A stretch of DNA of 64,000 bases, taken from Heligmosomoides polygyrus polygyrus. Taxonomy: Eukaryota > Nematoda > Chromadorea > Rhabditida > Heligmosomidae. The stretch covers positions 16,430,001 through 16,494,000 of the forward strand of contig OX377202.1 in assembly GCA_947396885.1 (NCBI GenBank), written 5' to 3'. The notes beneath the pieces are model-generated. The model ran no database searches. It was not told the DNA's origin and saw only the letters and a list, made by a program, of their open reading frames with translations. The position numbers and the translations under genes were made by a program. This document shows, in pieces, positions 31,586 to 43,111 of this stretch. Each line of letters starts with the position of its first letter. The first letter of the stretch is position 1.

Positions 31586-32062
31586 GAAATTCTTAACAAA
31601 TGGCACAGAGTTATCGCTACCGATAGGTTGAGTGCGCAGCCTTTTAAATGGAGCACAAATGTGAATCGAAAACGTCTTGCCCCAGAAGAAAAGCCCAACT
31701 CTAAATACACAAACAAAGGGCATTCCTAAAGAATCAAAATCCAAGGGCATATTGTCAGTCGAGTTGTACCCCCTACATAGTCCTTTCTGAGAAGTAGCTA
31801 TAAATAAAGAACGTGACGTCGTCGTGATGGATCACACTCAAGGGAACATGGCGCTGTAGGCAATCACCACACAAGACGCCCTTTTTGGAAGAATCTTATA
31901 CGCATGATATACGGATCGCAGCCGTGATGAATGAAGTTCAGAGTCATGCTCATCAGTCGATCACCTTTGGGTGGGTGTTTGGCAAAGAGGCTATGTCCGT
32001 TTTCAAGATACTTTGCACTGCAGGACATTTCGCAATGATTACAAGAAGGTAAGTAAATTATT
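31586..32062. other. Unassigned sequence
   Basis: No gene or element recognised. Confidence 0.3.
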
Positions 32063-32376
32063 AAAGGATAAAAAGATAAAGGACGGTGTCAATCCTTTTT
32101 TGGAGGATGCGCCACGCACTCTGCTCTTACGGAAGGTCGTGGAGGCAATTTGAAGACGTGTTTGAGCTACACAATCACTTATGGAATCCAGCCGATGGAA
32201 GATTCTGCGTTTTTCCGAATCTGTCCCTTTAAACAAGTCTGATACCAATTCAACAACCCCGTAACGCCGTAAAGAAAGAAAAGTTGGTTGGCCCTTTGGG
32301 AAAATCCGAGCCAAGAACATTCATTCGATCGGAGTGCATACAACAACCGGCGCCTACGACTGCGCCACCACGCGCC
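32063..32376 (-). mobile_element. tRNA-derived SINE, diverged
   Basis: Minus-strand full-length copy with tail AAAGGATAAAAAGATAAAGG and head CTGCGCCACCACGCGCC. The B-box complement reads GAAAATCCGAGCC near 32300. Confidence 0.83.
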
Positions 32377-32398
32377 GAATTTATTCAATAAGGATGAT

Positions 32399-32684
32399 GA
32401 AGGATAAAGGACGGCGTTGCTCAATCCCTTTTAGGAATGCGCCACGCCTTTTACTCTACGGTATGCCGTGGAGGCGGTTTGAATGCGTATTTGGCCATGA
32501 AATGAATTACGGTGGCCAGCCGATAGAAAAGTCGGCGCTTTATCATTCCCAGACAAGTCTGGTGCCACTTCGCCGACCCCGGAGGGGTGGAAGACTTGGT
32601 TAGCCTGGGCGGGAAATCCGAACCAAGATCTGGCATTGGGTGCATTCGACAGCCGGCTCCTCTTCCGACTGCGCTACACGCACC
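32399..32684 (-). mobile_element. tRNA-derived SINE, full length
   Basis: Minus-strand copy, head CTGCGCTACACGCACC, B-box complement GGAAATCCGAACC near 32612. Its 3' body has unusual words (GGAATGCGCCACGCCTTTTACTC, GGTATGCCGTGG) shared with the next SINE. Confidence 0.9.
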
Positions 32685-32697
32685 AAAATTGATTACT

Positions 32698-32839
32698 AAA
32701 GGATAAAAGGATAAAGGACGGCGTTGCTCAATCCCTTTGAGGAATGCGCCACGCCTTTTACTCTACGGTATGCCGTGGAGGCGGTTTAAATGCGTATTTG
32801 GCCATGAAATGAAGGGATGGAAGACTTGGTTGGCCTGGG
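32698..32839 (-). mobile_element. SINE 3' part, split by foldback element
   Basis: Minus-strand tail and 3' body nearly identical to 32399-32520, with an internal deletion after GGCCATGAAATGA. It continues at 35265. Split by the element 32840-35264. Confidence 0.88.
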
Positions 32840-33469
32840 TGCGTAGCGTTCGTATCGGCTGGTTGTAGGCGCCGCGGCCGCGCTCCCAGGTGGCCATACC
32901 TGCGGCGTCATTCCCCTGCTCGCCGTCTCCGCTAACGCTGTGACACCCGTCGCGCGCGCGGCGGACAACGGCCCGACGGAGGCCATCGTCGGCGGCCCCT
33001 CGCGGCGGCCCGACGGACGAGCGGAGCACACAGGTCGACCAGATTTGCTGAGACTGCAATCAATAGGATGTTCAGAGGATTTACAAAACGAGTGTAGAGA
33101 TACATGTTGGCGTGAAAAAACATAGCTCTACATCAGAATTTCGAGCTCTATCTAATGAGCTCTACCTCAAGCCTATCAATGCTACCGTTGATGAAATATT
33201 CTTCAAATTTAAAACTGAAGGATAATTCTTCGCAAAGCTGCGACGAAGCTGTGAAGGGTATATTTCCAGACTAAAATTTCACACAGAATTCAACTACGTC
33301 GCCTAAATACCTTCTAGAGGAGCTATTTTTTGAAGAAAAAATTGTGTGCATCACACCGTTGGGGACATGTCTCCAAGCCAACATTCTACGCAGAATTCAA
33401 TCACGAAGTTGCTATGCTATCCTATTGCATATAAAAGAGTTGTGTGTATTTTTGTGCATGTCATTCAAC

Positions 33470-33640
33470 CGTCTGAAACTTTAGCCGTGGGGATAATTGA
33501 GACCGCTGAACACGAATCTTAAGTCCTCATTTGATGTTTCGACCGTCATCAATCGATTTTGATCAAACTATCTGTTCCTTGTGGATGTCGATCAAGCGGT
33601 GCGAAACTTCAGCCCTCGGGGTAATCGAGATCTCTGAACA
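33470..33640. repeat. Dispersed repeat inside foldback loop
   Basis: Reverse complement of the block at 24428-24560. It also contains an internal near-repeat: GAAACTTTAGCC-T-GGGATAATTGAGA at about 33476 and GAAACTTCAGCCCTCGGGGTAATCGAGA at about 33603. Confidence 0.65.
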
Positions 33641-33680
33641 CATATAGTCTTTCATTGCCCACCCATAAGATCTCGGTCTC

Positions 33681-33880
33681 CTGGAGGCAGTGGGTCCAGG
33701 GGGTCGAGGTCAACTATTAGTCGATCCTTGCTTGCTGCAAGCGAGCCCTGAGGCAGTACCTCCTGGGGCAGAGGTAGCGATTATTAATCGCTCCTTGCTC
33801 GCTGCTACCAAGCCCTGGAAGCAGTACCTCCAGATGGTGGACATGTTTATTAATCAATCCTTGCTTACCGCCGTTCATTA
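33681..33880 (+). repeat. Three ~66-bp tandem repeats in foldback loop
   Basis: Units carry CCTG-AGGCAGT near the start and TATTA-TCGATCCTTGCTTGCTG near the end. They begin near 33680, 33747 and 33814 and are diverged from each other. Confidence 0.75.
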
Positions 33881-34084
33881 CTTCAGTGAATGAACTATAT
33901 AGTGAAGTAGCTGAATCGCCTATGCACTTCCACGGTGTTTTCGAACTTCCAGTGGGACTTCAGGATAAACTCCTTTCTTCGGAGAAAAGCCTAGAGCCGG
34001 GTCTGAATCTTGTTATGGGCTTAGAAATGTAGAGAGGGTTATTAGAGCGAGAGCGAAAGCAATAAATTGTGCATTCAATAAACT

Positions 34085-34676
34085 CACATGTCACATGTCT
34101 TTCACGTAGTTGTCAAATTCTAAACTATAAAAGAGGCATAGCACAGGTTAGTGTGGCCAAGTAGTAACAGGATTTTAACAAGCTAACCCATGCAGAATCA
34201 ATCAAGTCTGAAATGAAATGTTCCAGGCGGGAGCATGGCGCAATCTTGACTATTTGCACGCCACAGAAATTTCGTTACTCTGTGCTTTCATGTGGGTTTC
34301 AAACATCTTCATAAGCTTCATTAGTGCCAATGTTAGAACCACTCAAATAGTACATGCATTTTTTAGGATACCCTGCATTCTCCGCATTCTTCGCAAGCGG
34401 TAGTGTGTTTTTAACCTTCAAACCCTTAAAGAAGCTCACATCAATTGAAATTGCCACTTTGTGGAGAATTTATAACAAGCATTCAAGCGAAAACAATCAA
34501 TCGAGTATAAAGTGCAAAGTTTCAAACGAGTGCATGGCGTAATCCATTCAGCCCATTTTGTCAGACAATTTCAACTTTCTTAAGCTTTCGTATGAGCCAT
34601 CAAGTTCTTCAGTAGCTTTACTCTGAGCAAAGTTATCACCTTTCAAACAGTGTATACATTTTTGAGACACACTGTA
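34085..34676 (-). mobile_element. Truncated copy of the 16277-type element
   Basis: Matches 19200-19766 in order (AATCAATCAAGTCTGAAATG, GCGCAATCTTGACTATTTGC, ACCTTTCAAACAGTGTATACAT, TTTTTGAGACACACTGTA). Only one terminus is present. It sits in the loop of the foldback, immediately before the right arm. Confidence 0.7.
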
Positions 34677-35264
34677 TTTGCGAACATAGAATTCGTAATT
34701 GAATTCTGCGTAGAATGTTGGCTTGGAGACATGTCCCCAACGGTGTGATACATACAATTTTTCTTAAAAAAAAAAGCTTCTCTGGAAGGTATTTAGACGA
34801 CGTAGTTAAATTCTGTGTGAAATTTTAGCCTAGAAATATACCCATCACAGCTTCGTCGCAGGTTTGCGAAGAATTATCCTTCAGTTTTAAATTTGAAGGA
34901 TATTTCATCAACGGTAGCATTGATAGGCTTGAGGTAGAGCTCATTAGATAGAGCTCGAAATTCTGATGTAGAGCTATGTTTAATTCACGCCAACATGTAT
35001 CTCTACACTCGTTTTGCAAATCCTCTGAACATCCTATTGATTGCAGTCTCAGCAAATCTGGTCGACCTGCGTGCTCCGCTCGTCCGTCGGGCCGCCGTCG
35101 TGGGGCCGCCGACGAGGGCCTCCGTCGGGCCGTTGTCCGCCGCGCGCGCGACGGGTGTCACAGCGTGAGCGAAGACGGCGAGCAGGGGAATGACGCCGCG
35201 GGTATGGCCACCTGGGCGCGCGGCCGCGGCGTCTACAACCAGCCGATACGAACGCCCCCCTCCC

Positions 35265-35349
35265 GGTTGGCCTGGGCGGGAAATCCGAACCAGGAACCGG
35301 ATATCGGGTGCAGGCAACAGCCGGCGCCTCCTCCGACTGCACTACACGC
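35265..35349 (-). mobile_element. SINE 5' part, split by foldback element
   Basis: GGTTGGCCTGGGCGGGAAATCC through CTGCACTACACGC: head and B box of the SINE whose 3' part is 32698-32839. Confidence 0.9.
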
Positions 35350-35391
35350 TGAAGAAGAAGAAGAAGAAGAAGAAGAAAAAGAAGAAGAAGC
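35350..35391 (+). repeat. (GAA)n microsatellite
   Basis: About 42 bp of GAA repeats with one interruption, at the head end of the split SINE. Confidence 0.95.
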
Positions 35392-35395
35392 CTCA

Positions 35396-36130
35396 AGGGA
35401 TGCAATAAGTGATCATCAGAGGGGCAATGCGGGTAAAATATGGTGGGTGTTGAAAGTCTCCCAGTTCCTCCAAAATTTCTCGTGTCTCTTTTGAAATATG
35501 CGGCATAGCGCAGCCCTGAAGGAGGTGTACAGACGCAGATCTCGACCTTGTTCTCGAACAGTGTTCGTCAGTTTCTGAAGTTGATAGGCGCAAATGCTGC
35601 CGGTACGGTGTGTCCGTGCGAAACCAGCTCCCAGTACAACATTCCTAGCGAATCCCAGAAGCAGCGAAAGTCATTTCTTGGGGTGAAGATTCATTTCGGC
35701 TTGCGATAGCGGGCCTCTTCCTCGAAGGAGCCACACAGCACGATGCGCGTTAGAATGGAGGACTCAGCTCCTCTTCAGAAATAAGGTCTTGCAGAAACTT
35801 CTTCAATTTCGGGTGCAGAAGGAGAGACTGACAAATAGATAGCCGTGGTTCTCCGCATGCAGTCGGTCAAGACGTACGGGATGCATTGAGGCGGCACTGT
35901 TCTGTAACCGAGGGACTCGAGGCGGCCAAGGTCTGCTGGCTGGATGCGCAGAGTCTCGTCGCAAGATTGCGGATGCCAGCCTCCGGATTTTCTTTGACGG
36001 CGTCGAGAACGGCGGAGTTTTCCACTTTTCCATTGGGGCTCCCCGACTGAGGCTTGTCCCTGAAGTCCGTCTCTCCTCTTCTGAAACGAGCAAACCAGTG
36101 GTTGACCAGTACTGATGTATAGGGCTTCTA
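35396..36130 (-). pseudogene. Mariner transposase remnant
   Basis: Minus strand, in order: VNHWFARFRRGETDFRDKPQ (helix-turn-helix region, near 36060-36120), LLLHPKLKKFLQDL near 35780-35820, then VHLLQG-MPHISKETREILEEL near 35450-35530 (family VHLLHDNARPHV) and HPPYF near 35430. The second catalytic Asp block is lost (LQGCAMPH). Multiple frameshifts. Terminal repeats were not located. Confidence 0.78.
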
Positions 36131-37316
36131 GGTGAAACAGGATATAACTACTATCTTCTATTAAAATGCTTCTTGCACCCGTAATAAACCCTCATTCACT
36201 TATTGCTTGTGGAGAAAAGAACCGATCTGCGCCTTATTGTTAGTGGTTCCTTTTCTCCACTGCGCTTAGAAGCACTTTCTTGAGAATTTGAAATCGGAGG
36301 TCGTTTCATGAAAGACTTTACCCAAGGTTATGTGGGTAAAGGATAGAAACTGAAGTATTACCAATAATTCAGAAGAGCGCGGAGGTGGGTGAATGATGGA
36401 GTAGAATTATATCATTCACCGAATTATAGCATATCATGAATACCAAACCTGCTCTCTGCCCACTACCCTCTGTTGGTAAACATATCCTTCACCAGTAACC
36501 GATTATTTTACCAGTCGTGAATCCGGCCTGAGAAAGGCAAGATGGAAGTCTAAATTCCGAGGTACAAAAGAGCAGTTAACTAAGTAGGCTGCAGCCCTAA
36601 ATGCTACACATCTTCGCACGTGAAATGGAGGAAAGATCTCATGAGGACGGCAATTGTCCAGCTGACGCTAAAGAAGCTCATGCTTGTGGAGCAGTGGCAC
36701 CTTCTGAAGACATTATGTAGACCGGCCGCCGCATAAACATGGCCTTCCTTTTTGATGACGCCAGAAAGCGAGCAACAATGCCCCTAAGGGAGATGCCTCT
36801 CGACAGAGGCACGCGAAAGGCCCCGACGACGGATTGAAAGGCGAGAAACATCTGGAGATGAAAGGCAGGAGGAGAAGAGTTCTAGCTGCTCAAAGACTAC
36901 AAATCAAATCCACATGGCCGACGATGCGTCGAGTAGGCGTGCGCCTGCACGTCCTCCAAACACCTCGGGCGCCGGGCTGATTCCGTTTCAATTTTCGCAT
37001 CCGGTGACGTCTTCCGTGCTATATATTGGACGAGGGCAAACACATAAAGGGGTAAGCGACGCGTCGTCCGTCTGTTTACTTGGACTTCTTAACGGTGGCA
37101 GAAACGTTCGACGTCGACTGACATCAGTGGCAGAAAAAGTCTCGAGCAAGAGGGCGCTGTTGAAAATAACACTTCCGATGAACACCAAAGCGCAGACGGT
37201 TCCGTGAGGTCCAAAGAGCTTCCCCGGTAACACTCGGACAGCAAACAGTAGTTTGATTGTGACCGGATTTTCAAAAATCTACTGTTAGAATGAGGAATAA
37301 CATCGACGTTGACGAA
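36131..37316. other. Unassigned sequence, one unusual ORF
   Basis: No known element recognised. The frame 36914-37207 is annotated separately. A short GCCTCTCGACAGAGGC hairpin is at 36795-36811. Confidence 0.35.
36914..37207 (+). other. Open frame of unknown status (97 codons)
   Basis: Begins MADDASSRRAPARPPNTSG, a low-complexity N-terminus of the kind seen in first exons. An AAGGGGTAAGC sequence at about 37050 could act as a splice donor, which would leave about 46 coding residues. I recognise no domain. It is the best candidate here for a host exon, but chance is at least as likely. Confidence 0.2.
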
Positions 37317-37368
37317 TCTCTTGGGTGTGCTCCATGTATTTTCCCTTCTAGGTGATGTCGGGTAAGAA
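37317..37368 (-). mobile_element. SINE 3' scrap
   Basis: GTGTGCTCCATGTATTTTCCC and GGTGATGTCGGG match the SINE 3' body on the minus strand. It is immediately followed by a plus-strand SINE piece. Confidence 0.55.
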
Positions 37369-37375
37369 CCGGTCG

Positions 37376-37560
37376 AGGAGGCGCAGGTTGACGCGTGCAA
37401 CCGTCTCCAGATACCAGGTTTGGAATCCCCGCGCAGGCCAGCCAGGCCTTACGTCCCTCCGGAATTGGTGAAATGATAGCAGACATGTCCGGAGATTGAG
37501 GAACTGACATCAGTCAGCCTCGTCCAGTTATGGAAAAGCCAAGTACGCTTTCAAAGTTAG
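37376..37560 (+). mobile_element. SINE 5' portion
   Basis: Head CCGGTCGAGGAGGCGCAGG, B box GGTTTGGAATCCCC, body to AAGTACGCTTTCAAAG. The 3' end is missing. Confidence 0.75.
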
Positions 37561-37639
37561 CAACTCCAAGCTTCTTATAAGCTCAATCAGACAGGAATGA
37601 GGTAATCGAGTCCAACCGTGCTGATAGAAACATGTGATT

Positions 37640-37925
37640 CAAAGTAAGGAGCTCTTCCTTAACAACGGATTCCTGTCAACGGGGTGTTCCGCAAGGTGAT
37701 GTTCTATCGACACCGTTGTTTCTCATCTACAGTTTGGACCTTCCTTCCAAGCTCAAAACCCATACATCCATTAAGGTGTAACTATGTGCAGACGGCGTTA
37801 AGCTGTACGGTAATTATAGTTAGATAGGCTAGAAAACCTTTCCGCTTTAACCAATTCTATTAGCCGAATTATTGGGCTGTCTAGTAATTGGGACCTACCA
37901 GAGAGTCTAGATTAATTTAAAGTTC
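37640..37925 (+). pseudogene. CR1 reverse transcriptase fragment
   Basis: Reads RGVPQGDVLSTPLFLIYSLDLPS and, after a stop, LCADGVKLYGNY where active CR1 has YADD. The catalytic palm is therefore mutated. Both ends truncated. Confidence 0.82.
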
Positions 37926-38002
37926 TCGCAGATTTAGTGATTCAGAATTTCGTCATCGTTTCATTTTTTAATTCCACGACTTCAAAGAAGGTTTGGAACT
38001 CG

Positions 38003-38135
38003 ATAAGGATAAAGGACGGCGTTAATCAATCCCTTTTAGAATGCGCTACGCATTCTACCTCTAGGGATGTCGTGGAGGCTAATGCGTACTTGGCCACACA
38101 ATGACTAGCGGTGAGTAGGCGATGAACAAGCCGGC
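38003..38135 (-). mobile_element. SINE 3' part
   Basis: Tail AAGGATAAAGGACGGC, 3' body and GCGGTGAGTAGGCGATGAACAAG. Truncated at 38135 before the B-box half. Confidence 0.82.
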
Positions 38136-38957
38136 CAGTAGTTCACAACTTAAATATTGCTATTAGCGGTTTCATTGACTGCGATACTCCAGCTGTATGA
38201 GTTTTTACTTTAACTGAAACAGTTAGCAATGAAAGAAGTTCTAAACATTTGAGGTTGTAAGTCCAAACGCCGAGAACATCCCCTACACCAGTAGAATCAG
38301 TTCAGTGTCATGACATAGTTTCGGAATGTCCACAAGACGTCTCCATCTAGAAGGGTCTGCTTGCTGGACAGCTCCTAAGAATGAGCGGAGAGATTTCTAA
38401 AGGTGACAGGTCATCCATTATGATTAGCCGAAACATGAAGCAACCTCCGTCGTTCATGTAGAAAAAAGTGGACGGGGCTCCTCAGAAAGATTCCTGCAGA
38501 AACTGCAAGCGAATAGTGCAAGCACGCCTTGGAAACTGAGTGCGTGAAGATGGCAGTTTCCTAGCAAGATTGTGGAGACGCATCAGGCAAGATACCAGTC
38601 TTGGCTCCTAGGATTCTACTATACAGTGTTCAAAGTGCCAGCTGGAATCCGAAGTGAAGGTAGACTGAACGGCCGGAACACAGTAAGTTGCTAGGAAACA
38701 CGTTGTCCTTATTCTCTCAGCTCTTAGGCGTAACCCTGATTGAATTCTAGGACAGCACACAGAAGGGAAAGAAATTCATCTAATATTCAAATGGCTTTCA
38801 TTGAATTCACGTTTACTCCAACTTCTGATGCTTCATTTCAGGATCGAAACAGAGTTCTGTCGCATGTGCTACGAAGCCTAGTACTGGATCTGTTTTTAAA
38901 CTTACCGATATGAACAAGGCTATGCGCATCACTGAATGCAATAATAAAATACGTAAA
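38136..38957. other. Unassigned sequence
   Basis: No gene or element recognised. Confidence 0.3.
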
Positions 38958-39554
38958 TATTAGGTTGTAAGGAAAGTTCTGTAAGTTTTTGAGGCCATTA
39001 TTCGAAAAGTCATAACTCCGCCCAAAAAGCAGCATTTTACTCAAACTAAGATCCATTATATGCGCCTCTCCCCTGCCATTCTGAATAATATCAAGCGAAG
39101 GTGGATTCGCCATCATGTTGTTCCACAAGCATTGCTTCTCTAATGAAGGCATCCGAATGTCCCAAAAAAGCACTCGGTCGGGACTAGGTTTGGTGATTAT
39201 ATTGCATGTCGATGATCCTCGATCTAGGGTTTGTTAAACTTTTATATAACGATCCTTTAAACGTGTGCAGACGGGTCGTCATGTAGGAAGCATAAAATAA
39301 CTGCCATCCATAGGCTCCAGACTTAACAGCTTCAGTTTATCACACGTTTTCCCTAGATCTCCCGTAGGATCGACTGATAGTAGTTTGAGTTTATTTAAAA
39401 ACGAAACAACGGACCAGTCCGACTGTGGATCTTCAGTCCGCTTCGGATGACTTCAGTTGGGTAAAACAAGCTTCAAAAAGATCCGTAGATGCTCAGAAAT
39501 AGGTCGGCACTTATCAGAACCGTACTACTTGATCTAGATGTCTCTTCCCTGCAT

Positions 39555-39848
39555 AAGGATAAAGGATAAAGGACGGCGTTACTCAGTCCCTTCTGGGATG
39601 CGCCAGCGCATTCTAGTTCTACGAGATGTCGTGGAGGCGACATGAATGCGTATTTGGCCATACAATGACTTGCGGTGGCCAGCCGATGAACAAGACAGCG
39701 CTTTATCCTTCCCAAACAAGTCTGGTGCCAATTCACCGATCCCGGAGGGACGGAAGGCTTGGTTGGCCTGGGCGGGAAATCCTAACCAGGAACCTGGTAT
39801 CGGGTGCACGCGACAGTCGCGCCTCCTCCGACTGCGCTACACGCGCCC
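39555..39848 (-). mobile_element. tRNA-derived SINE, full length
   Basis: Near-consensus minus-strand copy with doubled AAGGATAAAGGATAAAGG tail, B-box complement near 39780 (GGAAATCCTAACC) and head CTGCGCTACACGCGCCC. Confidence 0.93.
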
Positions 39849-40484
39849 TTATCTCCTTTATCTCAGCATAAAACAGAGAATTAATGAAGGAGTACTTCCA
39901 CACGATCTGTTCTGAGAGATGCACCACTACTGTTCGCGCGAGCCGGCTGCGGTGCATGGGTGAGGAAGTGCGGCACCCAACTGGTGCGCATTTTGTCCAG
40001 TTTCAGGTCTCTTGAAATGGTGAGCAATACCGATATTTTAAAAGCCTACATTTTTTAGCTAACTGAACCACAGTTGTTCATCGCTAACGTCTGCTTCCCT
40101 TCATTAGCTACGCTCAAGTAATGTGGGTCTCAATCGTTTTCTAACCAGCCTAATCCTCCGATAATTGCTGGAATTTGGCAGTAAAAAATTTTCCTCCTCA
40201 ATGATCTTCTTCTTTCAGTAGCTACAGTAGCATTTGCATCGCTTGAATTTCGATCAATTTGGAGCTCATAAGGTTGGGTTGTACGAAAAACAGTAGTAAG
40301 TGTGCTTTGAAAAAAGATGCTGTAGTAGTCCAAAGATGTTAGGGATTCTCTGGAAAGACATGTAATTGCAAAGAGCAATTCTTGTGTTTTCCAAAAAGTG
40401 CAAAGTTTTAAGTGGGTGGTTAGGGATCAAAATTTAGAACGCATTTATATCACGAGCGCGTGCAAACTGACAGATCTTTCCTTA

Positions 40485-40773
40485 AAGGATAAAGAATAAA
40501 GGACGGCGTTATTCAATCCTCTTTGGGATGCGCCACGCATTTTACTTCTACGGGATGTCGTGGAGGCGTTATGAATGCGTATTTGGCCAATACGACTTGC
40601 GGTGGCCAGCCGATGTACAAGTCAGTGCTTTATCCTTCCCAGAGAAGTCTGGTACCAATTCACCGACCCAGGAGGGTTAGAAGGCTTGGTTGGCCTGGGA
40701 AATCCGAACCAGGAACCTGGTATCGGGTGCACGCGATAGCCGGCGCCTCCTCCGACAGCGCTACACGCGCCCA
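40485..40773 (-). mobile_element. tRNA-derived SINE with 11-bp target duplication
   Basis: Flanked by ATCTTTCCTTA at 40474-40484 and 40774-40784. The target is the right terminal repeat of the surrounding mariner-like element, giving an exact order of events. Confidence 0.93.
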
Positions 40774-40794
40774 ATCTTTCCTTACAACCTAATA

Positions 40795-42726
40795 ATTACT
40801 TGTAGGCTAAGGAACAACTCGATCCTCGAATCGATTCGGGATGAATGCGTACAATAAATGTAGGATGACATTCAAGAAAGCAACAGTATGTGGCCTTACT
40901 GAGATACACTAGTTTGCTGCGCAGACAAAAAACATCGCGGCAACAGAGTAGACGAGAAGCTGAAGGTAGTTCGAGCAAAAGGACTGTACAACTCCATAAA
41001 GGCAAAGAGCAAAGAGGACACACTTGCATGGCCCAGTTTGCCTGAGCGATTTCCATAGAGGTGGAATGCATGGCACATCCCAAAACGAACGAGTAATGTT
41101 TGCCCGTAATATTCATCACGCAGAGAGATAACCCAACACACGAACAAAAGCTAGTCGTAAAACTGATTCATTTTCCTGCCTTTCTAGCTTTCTCAAAGAT
41201 GTATTTTGACTCACAGTATGTCAGTTCATGCCATGGCTATTTCTAACCCTTGCACTCTCGATTTCAACGCTATTATGTGATTAGATCAGTCTTGAAATCC
41301 TTCAACTTCTAGTGCTTCCTCGTCCTCTTCCTACAAATCACTTTCGCTAATTCGAGGCGTGCAGCCACAGTTCGGCATCGTTTAGGTCTTCCACAGATGC
41401 GTGGGAATGTGTTGAGGGCAAGGTCAGTACTCTAGCGAGAGGATTCTATTTCAAGGCCTGTGGCACAGCTAAAGGTTCGCGGAAGCGGAAGAAGGAGATG
41501 TAGACAGCACTTGCTGCAGCTGCACAACTCCACGAAGGCAGCTAATCATCATGCTGATCAAGCCAATGACATAAATAAGTGATGATTATGCTCCAGAGAT
41601 GAGATACGCTGTCTGTTTTGATGCAAGACAGACACAATAGAGGAACAATACGGAGCTGATGCAGCTGAACGAGAAGAAGATTACGAACCGTGGAAGCAGA
41701 AAGAGGAATGAAAATAAGGAGATGATGATGGTGACGAAGACAAGGTGGGGAGGAAGGAAACGTGAATGAAAACTATATAAAGGGCCGTTCTATGCTTCTA
41801 TATGCCAATAAGATCCATTCAGATTGAAAGAAGAAAGGGAATGTGATTGCAATACGGTCAAGTGCTAGAAACTGACAGGACCGTTCGGGTTGCGCCATGC
41901 ACTCTCGCTTCAATTTTTTTTCGAAGAGAACTCAATGTGATGCCTTCACAAAGAGACCCACCCTATATTCAGAACTCCTAATGATCGGCTAAAAACGCAT
42001 GGTTTCAAATTTACTGCCCGTTTTTCCAGCCCTCTGTCGCTGGCTTTTCCTAAACAATGAAATATTGAGTCGTTCTTCAGCTAAATCAATAGTTGCTCTC
42101 ATTACAAAGGTGCGAGTCTTTGCTGGCAAACAAACCCATTTAGGACGAAACGTGTCATTCCCAAGAAAGGAATTCTTTCCGAATTCAAAGTACGAAACAT
42201 TGGACAGCACCAGTGTCGCACCAGTGTCTTTGAAGCAAGAGTCTTCATTATGAACAGGTAAGAAAACGATTTGGCCTTCTATATGGATTGTTCAAGTATT
42301 TTTTAGTAGATTAATAGACCATGCCACGGGCCTTGATTCACTAATGCGTCTTCCTGAACATACCAACCAGTAGTTCAAAACAATTCCAGGAATAGAATGC
42401 GCGGCACGATTGGATACTAGTCGCTAATGTGACCGACCTGAGGATGGAAGGATGTATTAGAACGATCAGGCCGCATAGAATGAACGCGCCAACCACAGTG
42501 GGCATTTACGTCATTTGCAACAAATTTTTAGGACCGTCCAGTAGCCTGCAGCAAAAACAAACCTCACCCTTGTACTCCCTGTTAGATGGCCTACAAGATC
42601 ATATATTGCAAGCGTCGCATTATCGATCTAGTTTACTAAGATTTTTGTAAAATAAAAAAACATTCTGGCCAGGGCTTTTTTCAATCAAATGTACTATATA
42701 ACTTTAAAGCGTATGTCACTATTAGC
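40795..42726. other. Unassigned 1.9-kb sequence with a SINE scrap
   Basis: Nothing recognised except a probable plus-strand SINE 3' scrap at 41038-41100 (GGTGGAATGCATGGCACATCCC). A purine-rich stretch lies at 41640-41760. An exact tandem 11-mer (GCACCAGTGTC) occurs near 42207. Confidence 0.35.
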
Positions 42727-43111
42727 ACGATGCTCGGAGTGACACGATTTATGGAAGGGCGATTAGGCCTCCGGAGTTCCGAGCTTCGTCGACGTTCAAA
42801 GATTAGAGATTCTGTTGCATGTGCCAGGTCGTCACAAATTAGGTGGGCCGACCACGCAATGCGCTTCGCAGAGACCCGCCGGACGATGGCCGCTGGACTT
42901 CGCGGGATGTCAAGAGAACACCGGGACGCCCACCAACACGTTGGTCGAAGTTCTTCGTAAAAGCCCTGAACGAACGATATGACGCTCTTCGTGTCCCTCG
43001 AGCGAGGAGGACTGGCACGCGACAGGGAGGAATGGAGACGCTGCTGGCGCCCGCTCGAGCAAGACGATGGCCAACGGGACGACTAATGATACAGGTGATG
43101 TAGGTGATATC
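42727..43111 (+). pseudogene. RTE 3' end fragment
   Basis: Same family as 16570-18804: TMLGVTRFMEGRLGLRSSEL, RRRSKIRDSVACARSSQI, RWADHAMRFAETRR, then frameshifts, ending DD-stop followed by TGATACAGGTGATGTAGG. The tail shows that this family's 3' end is a few GGTGAT-like repeats. Confidence 0.9.

Larger units (their letters stand above)
32840..35264. mobile_element. GC-rich foldback element, 2425 bp, in a SINE
   Basis: Arms 32846-33409 and 34690-35255 are inverted repeats of about 565 bp. The first ~200 bp of each arm is GC-rich with CGCGCGCGGC words, the rest AT-rich. The 12-bp repeat GGTTGGCCTGGG lies at each end (32828-32839 and 35265-35276) in SINE sequence, so it is a target duplication. 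The outer end reads GCGTTCGTATCGGCTGG. There is no transposase. The superfamily is uncertain: long arms plus a 9-12 bp duplication would fit a MULE-like foldback. Confidence 0.87.
38960..40792. mobile_element. Mariner-sized element hosting two SINEs
   Basis: The left end TTAGGTTGTAAGGAAAG at 38960 recurs inverted at 40792, with TA at 38958-38959 and 40793-40794. The repeats agree over about 25 bp once a SINE inserted into the right terminal repeat is removed. Subtracting both SINEs (294 bp, and 300 bp including its target copy) leaves about 1240 bp, the size of a mariner. Transposase remnants on the minus strand near the left end are too decayed for a firm family call. Confidence 0.82.
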
